The position numbers and the translations under genes were made by a program. The notes under the pieces are model-generated. The model saw nothing but the letters and a program-made list of their open reading frames with translations, had not been told where the DNA came from and ran no database searches. From Flavobacteriales bacterium (lineage in GTDB: Bacteria; Bacteroidota; Bacteroidia; Flavobacteriales; Flavobacteriaceae), in assembly GCA_011525015.1 (NCBI GenBank), contig WTJC01000020.1, positions 1 to 64,000 on the forward strand: a stretch of DNA of 64,000 nt, written 5' to 3'. Shown here in pieces: positions 54,426-62,799 of this stretch (positions are counted from its first letter, which is position 1; every line of letters starts with the position of its first letter).

Positions 54426-55202
54426 ATGAAAGGCGTTGTACTTAAAACGATTGTACTCATTGGGTTTATTCAAATGGTAACCGTAAACGCCTTAGCCAAT
54501 ATTCTTCCTATAAACAACAAAACCACAGGTGAAATTTCTGATCAGTATGCCAATTTGTTTACTCCATCAGGTTCAACCTTTGCCATTTGGGGATTGATAT
54601 ACACTCTTTTACTGGGCTTTAGTTTGGCTGTTTTATTTCAAAAAAATTTTGACAAACTGCCTAAATCTGTTTTGACTTTATTTATCGCTAATAGTGTTTT
54701 AAACAGCTGCTGGATTTTTGTATGGCATTACGAATTAATAGTTCTTTCCTTAGGGATAATGCTCTTATTACTCTTGACTTTGATTCGGCTGAACATCCTT
54801 TTAAATCCGCTTAAATTATCTTTTGCCCAAGCTGTTTTTTTAAGACTGCCTTTCACTGTTTATTTTGGATGGATTACTGTGGCGACCATAGCCAATTTTA
54901 CCGCTTATTTTTCAACCTTTGAGACGCCTTTTTTCGGAATCACAGCCTCTTTGTGGACCATAGTAATACTAAGCGTTGGTATGGCTATCGGGCTCTCTCA
55001 ATTGTTGATTTTTAAGAGAGGCGCCTACGCCTTGGTTTTGATTTGGGCCTATTACGGCATCTACAGCAAGCATCTCGCTGCGGGTGGATTTAACGCGAAC
55101 TATCCAGAAATTATACTGACCACTCAAATTGCCATGGGACTATTTGGTATAGCCTTCCTCAGTATTTTACTAAAAAACTACACTAACATTTCAAAACTAT
55201 AA
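54426..55202 (+). CDS. TspO-like tryptophan-rich membrane protein (distant)
   Basis: The 258-residue protein has about seven membrane helices. [25 protein letters not shown] and [14 protein letters not shown] resemble the loop and helix found in TspO/MBR-like proteins of Bacteroidota, but the protein is longer than classical TspO (about 160 residues), so the assignment is loose. Relatives bind porphyrins or respond to light and oxygen. It is followed 2 bases later by a CocE/NonD hydrolase gene, so they share a transcript. Confidence 0.65.
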   Translation: MKGVVLKTIVLIGFIQMVTVNALANILPINNKTTGEISDQYANLFTPSGSTFAIWGLIYTLLLGFSLAVLFQKNFDKLPKSVLTLFIANSVLNSCWIFVWHYELIVLSLGIMLLLLLTLIRLNILLNPLKLSFAQAVFLRLPFTVYFGWITVATIANFTAYFSTFETPFFGITASLWTIVILSVGMAIGLSQLLIFKRGAYALVLIWAYYGIYSKHLAAGGFNANYPEIILTTQIAMGLFGIAFLSILLKNYTNISKL

Positions 55203-55204
55203 TT

Positions 55205-57109
55205 ATGAAAGCATCGTATTCATTTTTCACATTTTGCTTTTCAATGGCGTTGTCTTTAAACTTCGCCTATGGACAAATTCACGGACTACCGAAGGACGAC
55301 CCGACTGTTGCAGCATTAGAAGCTATTGCTCATATCGATCAAAAAATAATGATGCCCATGCGCGATGGTATTCGACTGGCTACAGATATCTATAGACCCA
55401 AAACAGATGAGCAAGTACCTGTCATCTTTTCAAGAACACCATATAATTTTAATTCTTGGCAAAACGGAGAATTTAGAGATCGACATGTTAAGGCAGCCTT
55501 AGAAGCGGTAAAGCGCGGATATGCTTACGTCATTCAAAATGAAAGAGGTCGCTATTATTCTGAAGGGCAGTGGGATATACTGGGAATGCCGCTCACCGAC
55601 GGTTATGACGCCTTTACTTGGCTCAAAAATCAGAGCTGGTCTAATGGAAAAATTGGAACCATAGGATGTTCTTCAACGGCAGAATGGCAAATGGCTGTAG
55701 CCGCTCTTGACCATCCTTCACATGCCGCTATGGTACCTCAAGGATTTGGAGCAGGGGTTGGTGAAGTAGGATCCTTCGTAGAGCAAGGAAACTGGTATAG
55801 AGGAGGTGCTGAGCAATTGTTGTTTTTTGCTTGGTTATACGGAGTTGAACACGACAAATACAAACCTCGAATTCCACTTGGGGCCAGTCAAGAAGACCTT
55901 ATTCGAATTTCGAGATTTTACGATTTGTCTCCCGAGAATCCAAGGGTAGACATGTCTGAAGCACTTCAGCATTTACCCATTACAGACATTCTTCAAAACG
56001 TTAGCGGAAAGCGAGAAATTTTTGACCGTATGGTCAATAGAAAACCCAAAGACCCTCAATGGTATCAAGGAGGATTATACCACGATTCTATGGATTTTGG
56101 AGTCCCCAGTTTTTGGTTTGCGTCTTGGTATGATGTTTCTATCAGTCCTAATCTCGCACTTTTTAATCACGTTCGAAAAAACGCATCAGACCCTACAGTC
56201 AGAGACAATCAATATTTGGTTATAGCCCCTACATTGCATTGTGGCTACAAAAGAGCAACAGAAAATACGGTAGTTGGAGAGCTTTCGGTAGGTGACGCCA
56301 GATTGAATTACGACGAACAAATCTATGGCTGGTTTGACATGTGGCTCAAAGGAGAACAAAATGATTTTAAAGAAAAGACGCCTCGCGTTCAGTATTACAC
56401 TATGGGAATGAACAAATGGCAGTCTTCAGAAACCTGGCCTCCTCAAGGGGTCAAAGATGTGACCTATTACTTGCATTCTGAAGGATCGGCAAACACTTTA
56501 AATGGAGATGGAGTACTATCGAGAAAAAGACCGTCTTCGGTAGACAAGCCCGATGCATTTACTTATGACCCTATGAATCCAGTAGAGTCTTATGGAGGAA
56601 ATGTGTGTTGCACCGGAAACGCAGTTAAAGGTGGAGCCTTTGACCAACAAATCATGGAAGAACGCGAAGATATTTTGGTGTATACTACTCCTGTTTTAGA
56701 GAAAGGTGTTGAGGTCAGTGGTGAGATCAAAACGACCTTGTACATTTCTTCAGATGTTTTAGACACGGATTTTACTGTGAAACTAATCGATGTGCATCCT
56801 GACGGAAGTGCCTACAACTTGGATGAGACCATACAACGCGTTCGATATAGAGAAGGGTACGACAAGGAGGTTTTCTTGACCAAAGGAGAAGTAGTAAAAT
56901 TAGAATTATCCGCCTTATCGACCTCAAACTATTTCAAAAAAGGACATCGTATACGCATTGAAGTCAGCAGCAGTAACTTCCCAAGGTTTGCACGGAATCT
57001 AAATACCGGAGGAAATAATTACGACGAGTCAGAAGGTGTGGTGGCTCGCAACAAAGTTCATCACAGCAGAAAGTATCCTTCTAAAGTGGTCTTGCCTATG
57101 ATGCAGTAA
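55205..57109 (+). CDS. CocE/NonD family acyl hydrolase (X-Pro dipeptidyl-peptidase fold)
   Basis: The 634-residue protein has a Sec signal ([11 protein letters not shown]). The alpha/beta-hydrolase domain opens with [17 protein letters not shown] and has the nucleophile turn [13 protein letters not shown] with Ser156 (GxSxxA in place of the usual GxSxxG). The His-bearing region is [11 protein letters not shown]. The C-terminal jelly-roll carries [28 protein letters not shown], typical of CocE/NonD enzymes. These hydrolyse esters or amides such as cocaine or peptide bonds after proline; the substrate is unknown. It ends with 0 bases between its stop and that of the TauE-like gene. Confidence 0.88.
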   Translation: MKASYSFFTFCFSMALSLNFAYGQIHGLPKDDPTVAALEAIAHIDQKIMMPMRDGIRLATDIYRPKTDEQVPVIFSRTPYNFNSWQNGEFRDRHVKAALEAVKRGYAYVIQNERGRYYSEGQWDILGMPLTDGYDAFTWLKNQSWSNGKIGTIGCSSTAEWQMAVAALDHPSHAAMVPQGFGAGVGEVGSFVEQGNWYRGGAEQLLFFAWLYGVEHDKYKPRIPLGASQEDLIRISRFYDLSPENPRVDMSEALQHLPITDILQNVSGKREIFDRMVNRKPKDPQWYQGGLYHDSMDFGVPSFWFASWYDVSISPNLALFNHVRKNASDPTVRDNQYLVIAPTLHCGYKRATENTVVGELSVGDARLNYDEQIYGWFDMWLKGEQNDFKEKTPRVQYYTMGMNKWQSSETWPPQGVKDVTYYLHSEGSANTLNGDGVLSRKRPSSVDKPDAFTYDPMNPVESYGGNVCCTGNAVKGGAFDQQIMEEREDILVYTTPVLEKGVEVSGEIKTTLYISSDVLDTDFTVKLIDVHPDGSAYNLDETIQRVRYREGYDKEVFLTKGEVVKLELSALSTSNYFKKGHRIRIEVSSSNFPRFARNLNTGGNNYDESEGVVARNKVHHSRKYPSKVVLPMMQ

Positions 57110-57835
57110 TTACAAGAGAATGACCAGCCCGCTCAGTGCGGTGAATAGCAAAATTAGTTTGCGATAGTGCCTTTCGCTGATCAGAGAAACCAGTTTAATT
57201 CCAGCAAAAAATCCGATCAGCACGAAGGGAATGAGTTTTAGGCTGATGCTAAAAGAGCTGACATTGATGGTTTTCCAATAAAATACATGGAAAGGAACCT
57301 TAAAAAGATTGGTTAAAAAAAACAACCAGGCAGCCGTTCCTATGAACACGTTTTTGGGCACCCTCATGGCTAAAAAATAGAGGTTTGAAAAAGCGCCTGC
57401 CAAATTACCGACCATGGTGGTAAAACCTGTGCTCAAGCCCATTATTCCTGCAAAACTCCAATGAGTAGGAACTGTTTTTGAGGTGATGCGATCCATAAAT
57501 CCCATAATAATAGCGCTGATAATCACAATAGATGCCATAACTATTTTAAAGGATTCTTGGTCGATTTGCTGTCCGTAGAATACGCCGATGAGAATTCCCA
57601 AAACGATGGTTGGAGCCAATTTTTTAATGTAGGACCAGTGGGCGTGTTTTTGGTAGTACCAGACCGCTACGATATCTGCACTAATCAACAATGGCATAAG
57701 AATTCCAGTAGAAGCCTTGGCTCCAAAAACAAAGGCCATTGCAGCGACAAAAACAGAGGAGATTCCTTTGATACCGGCTTTAGAAACGCCTAAAAGCATT
57801 GCAGCACCAGCAGCAATCCAAAAATTTTCAAACAT
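57110..57835 (-). CDS. TauE/SafE family sulfite or sulfonate exporter
   Basis: The 241-residue protein has about seven to eight membrane helices. The N-terminal GAAMLLGVSKAGIKGISSVFVAAMAFVFGA is the TauE/SafE-type repeat with conserved GxxKxG, and the second half repeats it as GIMGLSTGFTTMVGNLAGAFSNLYFLAM. The family exports sulfite, sulfoacetate or other organosulfur anions. It lies away from the sulfatase genes, and whether it handles sulfur from them is not known. Confidence 0.87.
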   Translation of the reverse strand: MFENFWIAAGAAMLLGVSKAGIKGISSVFVAAMAFVFGAKASTGILMPLLISADIVAVWYYQKHAHWSYIKKLAPTIVLGILIGVFYGQQIDQESFKIVMASIVIISAIIMGFMDRITSKTVPTHWSFAGIMGLSTGFTTMVGNLAGAFSNLYFLAMRVPKNVFIGTAAWLFFLTNLFKVPFHVFYWKTINVSSFSISLKLIPFVLIGFFAGIKLVSLISERHYRKLILLFTALSGLVILL

Positions 57836-57876
57836 AGTTTTGAAATATCAAACAATAATACAAAAAGACAAAGTCG

Positions 57877-57903
57877 TTGTTCAAGGCATTCGTATTATTT
57901 TTG
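57877..57903 (+). promoter_or_regulatory. Candidate promoter for the GroES-like gene
   Basis: TTG at 57877-57879 and TATTTTTG at 57896-57903 are 16 bases apart, near the Bacteroidota spacing for -33 TTG / -7 TAnnTTTG. The start codon at 57929 gives a short leader. Confidence 0.4.
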
Positions 57904-57928
57904 CTTTTCTATCAAAGCCTTTCAATTT

Positions 57929-58300
57929 ATGATGAATCAAATTCATTCGTTTGACAATCTGCATGTTATTGGCGATCGTGTTTTAATCAAGCCTTTATCA
58001 GAATCTGAGCGAACAGATAGCGGGTTGATTTTACCCCCTGGTGTTCGTGAAAAAGAAAAAATCCAACAGGGATTTGTGGTCAAAGTCGGGCCTGGTTATG
58101 CGCTTCCTAATCCCGTTGAACCAGATGAACTTTGGAAGAATGAACACGAAGAAGTTCAGTATCTCCCCTTGCAAATTGAAGAAGGAGATTTGGCCATATT
58201 TTTAAAAAACAGCTCCTTTGAAGTGAGCTTCAAAAAAGAGAAGTATTTCATTGTACCCCAGTCAGCTATCCTACTTGTAGAAAGAGAATCACAGGAATAA
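57929..58300 (+). CDS. Stand-alone GroES-like co-chaperonin
   Basis: The 123-residue protein aligns with GroES/Cpn10: HVIGDRVLIKPLSESERTDSGLILPPGVREKEKIQQGFVV holds the first strands and the mobile-loop region, and YFIVPQSAILLVE the C-terminal strands. It is longer than GroES (about 95 residues) because of an insert around NPVEPDELWKNEHEEVQYLP. No groEL is nearby, so it is a paralogue rather than the housekeeping groES. It may cap a specific chaperonin or have another role. A second Met directly after the first is an alternative start. Confidence 0.82.
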   Translation: MMNQIHSFDNLHVIGDRVLIKPLSESERTDSGLILPPGVREKEKIQQGFVVKVGPGYALPNPVEPDELWKNEHEEVQYLPLQIEEGDLAIFLKNSSFEVSFKKEKYFIVPQSAILLVERESQE

Positions 58301-58315
58301 TTCTTATATTCAAGT

Positions 58316-58474
58316 ATGATTAAACAACCTTTAACTATAACTTTTTTTGCCTTGGCTGTACTTTTTATGTTCAGTTCTTGTGCATCAACAAAAGACCTTT
58401 CGTCTAAAGTGACCAATAAAATCGAGCTGCCACCTAATGTAGGCTCAAACAAATACGCAAAAGTTCGAAATTAA
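58316..58474 (+). CDS. Small lipoprotein, hypothetical
   Basis: A 52-residue ORF starts 15 bases after the GroES-like stop. It has MIKQPLTITFFALAVLFM, a lipobox (FSSC, Cys22) and a short Ser/Lys/Asn tail ending VGSNKYAKVRN. Such tiny lipoproteins are common in Bacteroidota and are easily missed. It may be co-transcribed with the co-chaperonin. No function can be given. Confidence 0.6.
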   Translation: MIKQPLTITFFALAVLFMFSSCASTKDLSSKVTNKIELPPNVGSNKYAKVRN

Positions 58475-58478
58475 TAGA

Positions 58479-59516
58479 CTAAGCCTTTGGAAGACGCTTA
58501 TTCATTAGTCCAAACCAAAGTGGAGGGACCAATGAAATCAGTATTGAGGTCGGATATCCATAAGGTAGCTGCGGACTCTCAGGCTTATTTTCGAGTATTT
58601 GGTATTTCTTAGACGCGATGAAATGATGATCACTGTGTCTGGTTAGTTCATATAAGACGATACGACCAATAAGGTGATTTGAATTCCAGGAATGGTGCGG
58701 CTGTACCCTTTCGTATCGTCCATTGGCTTGCTTTTTTCGCTCCAACCCATAGTGTTCGATGTAGTTGATGGTCTCTAAAAATATAAAGGAGAGCACACCT
58801 ACTCCTATGGCAAAATACAGCCCGGTCAGCCCAAAGAAATAGGTAACCACTAACAAATAGGTAAGTTGAAAGAAGTGGTACCAAATCATGTCATTGTATA
58901 CCGATAGAAAAGAGCGCTTATTGTTTTTGAGAAGTCGAAGTTGCAGCTTCCATGCATTGATGTATTGCCCAATGACAGAGCTGAACCAAAAATGATAAAC
59001 ACTCTGATTTTTTTTCGAAGTAGCAGGGTCTTCTGGGGTTGCTACATGAGTGTGATGTCCAAAGTTGTGTTCCAAATAAAAGTGCATATAAAGACAAGGC
59101 AGAAGAAGAAGTTTTCCTAAACTTCGCTCAAACAAGTCTTTACGGTGCCCCAGTTCATGAGCTACATTGATGGCATTAGTCGCCAGTAATATACCGAGAG
59201 ACAGCACTAGGCCAATATATTCAGATAGGGTATAGGCTTCAACAGAAAGTTTATTTAGTCCGATAAAAAGAAGCACAAAAACAAAGGGAATGTTGAGGTA
59301 TAAAAGCAAATCAAAAAATCGATCGAGTTTTCTCGAGCTGAGTTCTTCTTCGCTAAAATCGTCATGTCGCTCTTTGATAATGAGTTCTAAAACAGGAATT
59401 ACAATGAAAGCGTAAATGGGGGTAGCAAAAGTAAATACCCCTTGAGCATGTATACTTATAGCGGTCACCAAGGGTATAGTGTAGGCGAACAAATACTTTA
59501 AGTCTTTCATAATCAA
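58479..59516 (-). CDS. AlkB-type alkane 1-monooxygenase
   Basis: The 345-residue membrane di-iron enzyme has the four His motifs of the alkane hydroxylase group: NVAHELGHRKD (His120 and His124), EHNFGHHTHVATP (149-161), the NYIEHYGL motif and LTRHSDHHF near residue 300. About six membrane helices precede and separate them. Relatives oxidise terminal methyl groups of alkanes or fatty acids using a rubredoxin electron donor; no rubredoxin gene is in this window. The activity may be on fatty acids rather than alkanes. Two alternative Met starts lie within the first three codons. Confidence 0.85.
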   Translation of the reverse strand: MIMKDLKYLFAYTIPLVTAISIHAQGVFTFATPIYAFIVIPVLELIIKERHDDFSEEELSSRKLDRFFDLLLYLNIPFVFVLLFIGLNKLSVEAYTLSEYIGLVLSLGILLATNAINVAHELGHRKDLFERSLGKLLLLPCLYMHFYLEHNFGHHTHVATPEDPATSKKNQSVYHFWFSSVIGQYINAWKLQLRLLKNNKRSFLSVYNDMIWYHFFQLTYLLVVTYFFGLTGLYFAIGVGVLSFIFLETINYIEHYGLERKKQANGRYERVQPHHSWNSNHLIGRIVLYELTRHSDHHFIASKKYQILENKPESPQLPYGYPTSILISLVPPLWFGLMNKRLPKA

Positions 59517-59590
59517 ACTTTAAGAGCACTGAATATACAAATAAGTTTGAAATGCTTTAATTTGTGTTTAATTCTTAAAAAGTTCAAACA

Positions 59591-60190
59591 TTGATTTTTG
59601 ATTGGTTAGATATGGGTACGAGATTTATTATTAATCTCGTTTTTATCGCTTCACTAATTCTCATGATTAGAAAGCAAGCCATACTTAAAGTGCTTTCTTT
59701 TACATTTCTAATCATCAGTTTGGTGATTTATTTCTTGTGCTACACGCTTAAAAACTTAGACCTAAACTTGGGAATGGCCCTGGGTCTATTCGCCATTTTT
59801 GGAATTATTCGATTTCGAACCGAACCGCTGCACAACGACCAAATGACCTATCTTTTTGTCACTATAGGTATGACTGTCATCAATTCACTCTCAGAAGGAT
59901 TTTTAAACACAGTGGAACTTTTAGTCGTTAATATCATCGTTTTAGTTGCCATATTTATAGGCGAGAAATTTTTAAAAAAGCCACCTTCTACCAAAAGTCA
60001 AAACAGAACACCCAGTGTTGCAGATCAAAAGCTGCAGCTAATGATTCCTTATGACATGGAGAATCTTGAAGAAAATGTTGCCAGAGAAGTTGAACTTCAA
60101 GAACAAAAACTGGGTTGTGTAATCAAGTATCACAAGGTTGCCAAGGTCGATAAAGTGTTAAATCAAATCACAGTTCATCTGTTCTACTAA
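59591..60190 (+). CDS. DUF4956 membrane protein
   Basis: The 199-residue protein has four membrane helices in its first 125 residues, with NLGMALGLFAIFGIIRFRTEPL and MTYLFVTIGMTVINSLSEG, the DUF4956 core. A soluble end of about 75 residues follows (EENVAREVELQEQKLGCVIKYHKVAKVDK). The start is most likely the TTG at 59591, because DWLD residues upstream of the ATG at 59612 fit the family; the ATG would remove them. DUF4956 genes often sit next to VTC-type polyphosphate polymerase genes in bacteria, but none is present here. Its stop overlaps the next start by 1 base. Confidence 0.85.
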   Translation: MIFDWLDMGTRFIINLVFIASLILMIRKQAILKVLSFTFLIISLVIYFLCYTLKNLDLNLGMALGLFAIFGIIRFRTEPLHNDQMTYLFVTIGMTVINSLSEGFLNTVELLVVNIIVLVAIFIGEKFLKKPPSTKSQNRTPSVADQKLQLMIPYDMENLEENVAREVELQEQKLGCVIKYHKVAKVDKVLNQITVHLFY

Positions 60191-60861
60191 TGAAAGCGAA
60201 CAAAATCATTTTTTTCTCTTTTTGTTTGGCGGTATTCAATCTCCAAGCCCAACAAAGCAGTAATAAATTGTGGACCGAAATAGGGGTAGACATTCCAATT
60301 GCACGCCAATGGGAATTGGGCCTAAGCCAAAATTTAAGATTAAAAGAGAATTACGAGACTATAGACAATTTCTTTACTGAGGCTGATGTTCATTTTAAAC
60401 CTTCTAAAAAGATTGATTTATCCGCTCAGTTTCGCTTTCTGAGAAAAAATGACAACAGCGGTGCGATTCAAGGGTATCAAAGCTTTTTTAGGTATAGGCT
60501 GGCTGCAGAATTCAAGCATAAAATCAAGCTCGGTAAGTTGGCTTTTCGCTCTGCCTATCAAAAAAGAAATTCACTTCAGGGTTTAGACAAAGACAAACAA
60601 GCCATCCGCTTTAAACCTTCTTTTGAATTGAATATCAAGAATTGGTCATACGACCCTGTCTTTTTTGTAGAATACATCAAAGAGGTGGAAGGAGACCTTG
60701 AGAAATCATATCGTTATGGCCTCTCTACGAGCATTAAAGTTGCTAAAAATCAAAAATTAGGGGTGAGGTATTTCTTAGAAACCTCAAAAGACGTGACACA
60801 AATCAGTCAAAAGTATCACGTCTTGCGATTGAAGTATAATTTTGAATGGAACCGAAATTAA
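60190..60861 (+). CDS. DUF2490 outer-membrane beta-barrel-like protein
   Basis: The 223-residue protein has a Sec signal (FFSFCLAVFNLQAQ). Alternating strands follow, such as LWTEIGVDIPIARQWELGLSQNLRLKEN, FRYRLAAEF and YRYGLSTSIKV, ending in an aromatic-rich LRLKYNFEWNRN. The pattern matches DUF2490, a predicted outer-membrane barrel of unknown function. It is translationally coupled to DUF4956 (TAATG), so the two probably work together across the envelope. Confidence 0.83.
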   Translation: MKANKIIFFSFCLAVFNLQAQQSSNKLWTEIGVDIPIARQWELGLSQNLRLKENYETIDNFFTEADVHFKPSKKIDLSAQFRFLRKNDNSGAIQGYQSFFRYRLAAEFKHKIKLGKLAFRSAYQKRNSLQGLDKDKQAIRFKPSFELNIKNWSYDPVFFVEYIKEVEGDLEKSYRYGLSTSIKVAKNQKLGVRYFLETSKDVTQISQKYHVLRLKYNFEWNRN

Positions 60862-61169
60862 TCTTCTTCGGTTTTAACCATAACTCTTATTTTTTTCTCG
60901 CCGTCAGCAGCAGTAGAGTCAACAAAGATCTCGACAGCGCTTTGCTCACTTAGTTTAGATACTTCTCCTTCGTCGCTCTTCCAAATAAAGACATTCTCTC
61001 CATCAGCGCCCATCATGTGTTTTTTGTGAATTTCCATGTGCATCGGGCTGTCACCTTCATGCATTTTACAAGAGTGGTTCGTGTTTCGAGAGCCCAATAA
61101 ATAGCCAAGCACTCCAAAGATCGCGGCAATTAAAGTAACTACGAACCAATTTTCATTTAAAGACTTCAT
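60858..61169 (-). CDS. Membrane-anchored His/Met-rich small protein
   Basis: The 103-residue protein has one N-terminal membrane helix (VTLIAAIFGVLGYLLGS), so its body faces the periplasm. Residues about 30-52 hold a cluster of potential metal ligands: HSCKMHEGDSPMHMEIHKKHMM, with four His or more, Cys and several Met. The rest is acidic with a beta-rich look. Clusters like this bind copper or other soft metals in many periplasmic proteins. No family is recognised. It overlaps the DUF2490 gene by 4 bases on the opposite strand. Confidence 0.65.
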   Translation of the reverse strand: MKSLNENWFVVTLIAAIFGVLGYLLGSRNTNHSCKMHEGDSPMHMEIHKKHMMGADGENVFIWKSDEGEVSKLSEQSAVEIFVDSTAADGEKKIRVMVKTEED

Positions 61170-61288
61170 AATTCATATATTAGTTAAGTCCCTAAATGTA
61201 CAGCATTTCCAATCTTTAAAAAATACCTGGCACACCTAATCAAAGCTTAAAATGCCCTAAACATTCATGTGCTATTTTTTTTCTATTT

Positions 61289-61303
61289 TGTTTGCAACAA
61301 ACA
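61289..61303. promoter_or_regulatory. Perfect 6-3-6 palindrome upstream of glpK
   Basis: TGTTTG, CAA, CAAACA form a perfect inverted repeat 17-31 bases upstream of the glpK start codon, in a T-rich stretch that could hold the -7 region. It may be the operator of the glycerol operon; no regulator gene is in the window. Confidence 0.4.
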
Positions 61304-61319
61304 CGACTAAATAAACAGT

Positions 61320-62795
61320 ATGAAATCGTATATACTTGCTATTGATGCTGGAACCACAAGTTCAAGAGCCATAATTTTTGATAAAAAAGGGACAAAAATA
61401 GCCACTGCTCAACAAGAATTTCAGCAGTACTTTCCTCAAAATGGATGGGTTGAACACGACGCAGAAGAAATATGGAATACCCAGCTCAAGGTGATTAAGG
61501 AGGTAGTTCAAAAAGCCAATACCAGTCTAGAAGAAATCGCTGCAATCGGAATTACCAACCAAAGAGAGACTACGGTAGTTTGGAACAAGAAAACAGGCAT
61601 TCCGGTGGGTAAGGCTATTGTGTGGCAAGATCGTCGTACGAGTGCTACTTGCGAAACATTAAAACAAGAAGGCAAGGCAGATTTGTTCGTTCAAAAAACA
61701 GGACTGGTATTAGACGCCTATTTTTCGGGTACAAAAATCAAATGGATTCTCGATCAATCGAGTGAATTACGTCAGCAGGCAAAAGAAGGTGACCTCGCTT
61801 TTGGCACCATTGACAGTTGGTTGATTTATAAATTAACCGCAGGTTCAAAGCATATCACTGATGTGACCAATGCCAGTAGAACGCTTCTGTTTAATATACA
61901 CGAGCTTAAGTGGGATAATGAACTCATGACATTACTGGATGTTCCTGAAAAAATGATGCCTGAGGTAGTGTCTTCCTCAGAAATAGTCGCCCATACAGAC
62001 ACAGAAGTTTTGGGTGCCGCCATACCCATTAGTGGTATTGCAGGAGATCAGCAATCGGCTTTATTCGGTCAACTTTGTTGGAATGAAGGCGAGGTAAAAA
62101 ACACTTATGGAACCGGATGCTTTTGCATCATGAATACAGGTACAAAGGCCGTACAATCTAAAAATAAAATGTTAACCACAATTGCTTGGAAAATTGGAGA
62201 CCAGGTAGAATACGCCATTGAAGGAAGTATTTTCGTCGCTGGGGCTTTAGTGCAATGGCTAAGGGATCAGTTACGTCTCATAGACAGTGCTCCTGAAGTC
62301 GAGGCACTGGCTTCAAGTGTTGCAGACAATGGTGGAGTAACATTCATTCCAGCCCTAACAGGTTTGGGTGCCCCCTATTGGAATCCAAATGCAACTGGAG
62401 CAATCATTGGACTCACAAGAGGTACTACAGATGCGCATATCGCTAGAGCAGCTCTTGAAGCGATTGCCTTAAGGTCGATGGAAATCATTGTAGAAATGCA
62501 AAAAGACGCTGGCGTTGAGTTTTCAAGTTTAAAAGTAGATGGAGGAGCGAGTAATAACAACTTACTCATGCAGATCCAGGCTGATTTACTTAATGCAGAT
62601 GTGGTCAGGCCAAAAGAAACAGAAACTACTGCAATGGGGGCCGCATTCTTAGCAGGCCTAGCGGTCGGGTTCTGGTCTTCAAAAGACGAAATTAAAACCA
62701 TGTGGCAAGAGGATAAAATCTTTCAACCCTCAGCAGATAACGACGCCAAAAAGATTATTGAAATGTGGAATAATCGAATAGAAAAGGTACACTGA
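61320..62795 (+). CDS. glpK: Glycerol kinase
   Basis: The 491-residue protein is a standard FGGY kinase. It has DAGTTSSRAIIFDKKG at the N-terminus for phosphate binding, EFQQYFPQNGWVEHDAEEIW, the glycerol-binding WQDRRTSATCE, SGIAGDQQSALFGQLCW and the C-terminal DGGASNNNLLMQIQADLL. It converts glycerol to glycerol-3-phosphate with ATP. It is followed 4 bases later by the glpD-like gene, so the two form a glycerol-use operon. Confidence 0.96.
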   Translation: MKSYILAIDAGTTSSRAIIFDKKGTKIATAQQEFQQYFPQNGWVEHDAEEIWNTQLKVIKEVVQKANTSLEEIAAIGITNQRETTVVWNKKTGIPVGKAIVWQDRRTSATCETLKQEGKADLFVQKTGLVLDAYFSGTKIKWILDQSSELRQQAKEGDLAFGTIDSWLIYKLTAGSKHITDVTNASRTLLFNIHELKWDNELMTLLDVPEKMMPEVVSSSEIVAHTDTEVLGAAIPISGIAGDQQSALFGQLCWNEGEVKNTYGTGCFCIMNTGTKAVQSKNKMLTTIAWKIGDQVEYAIEGSIFVAGALVQWLRDQLRLIDSAPEVEALASSVADNGGVTFIPALTGLGAPYWNPNATGAIIGLTRGTTDAHIARAALEAIALRSMEIIVEMQKDAGVEFSSLKVDGGASNNNLLMQIQADLLNADVVRPKETETTAMGAAFLAGLAVGFWSSKDEIKTMWQEDKIFQPSADNDAKKIIEMWNNRIEKVH

Positions 62796-62799
62796 TTTC

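Noticed and set aside
62375-62701. 108-codon antisense ORF in glpK
   Set aside because: It is antisense to a highly conserved gene and matches no known protein pattern.
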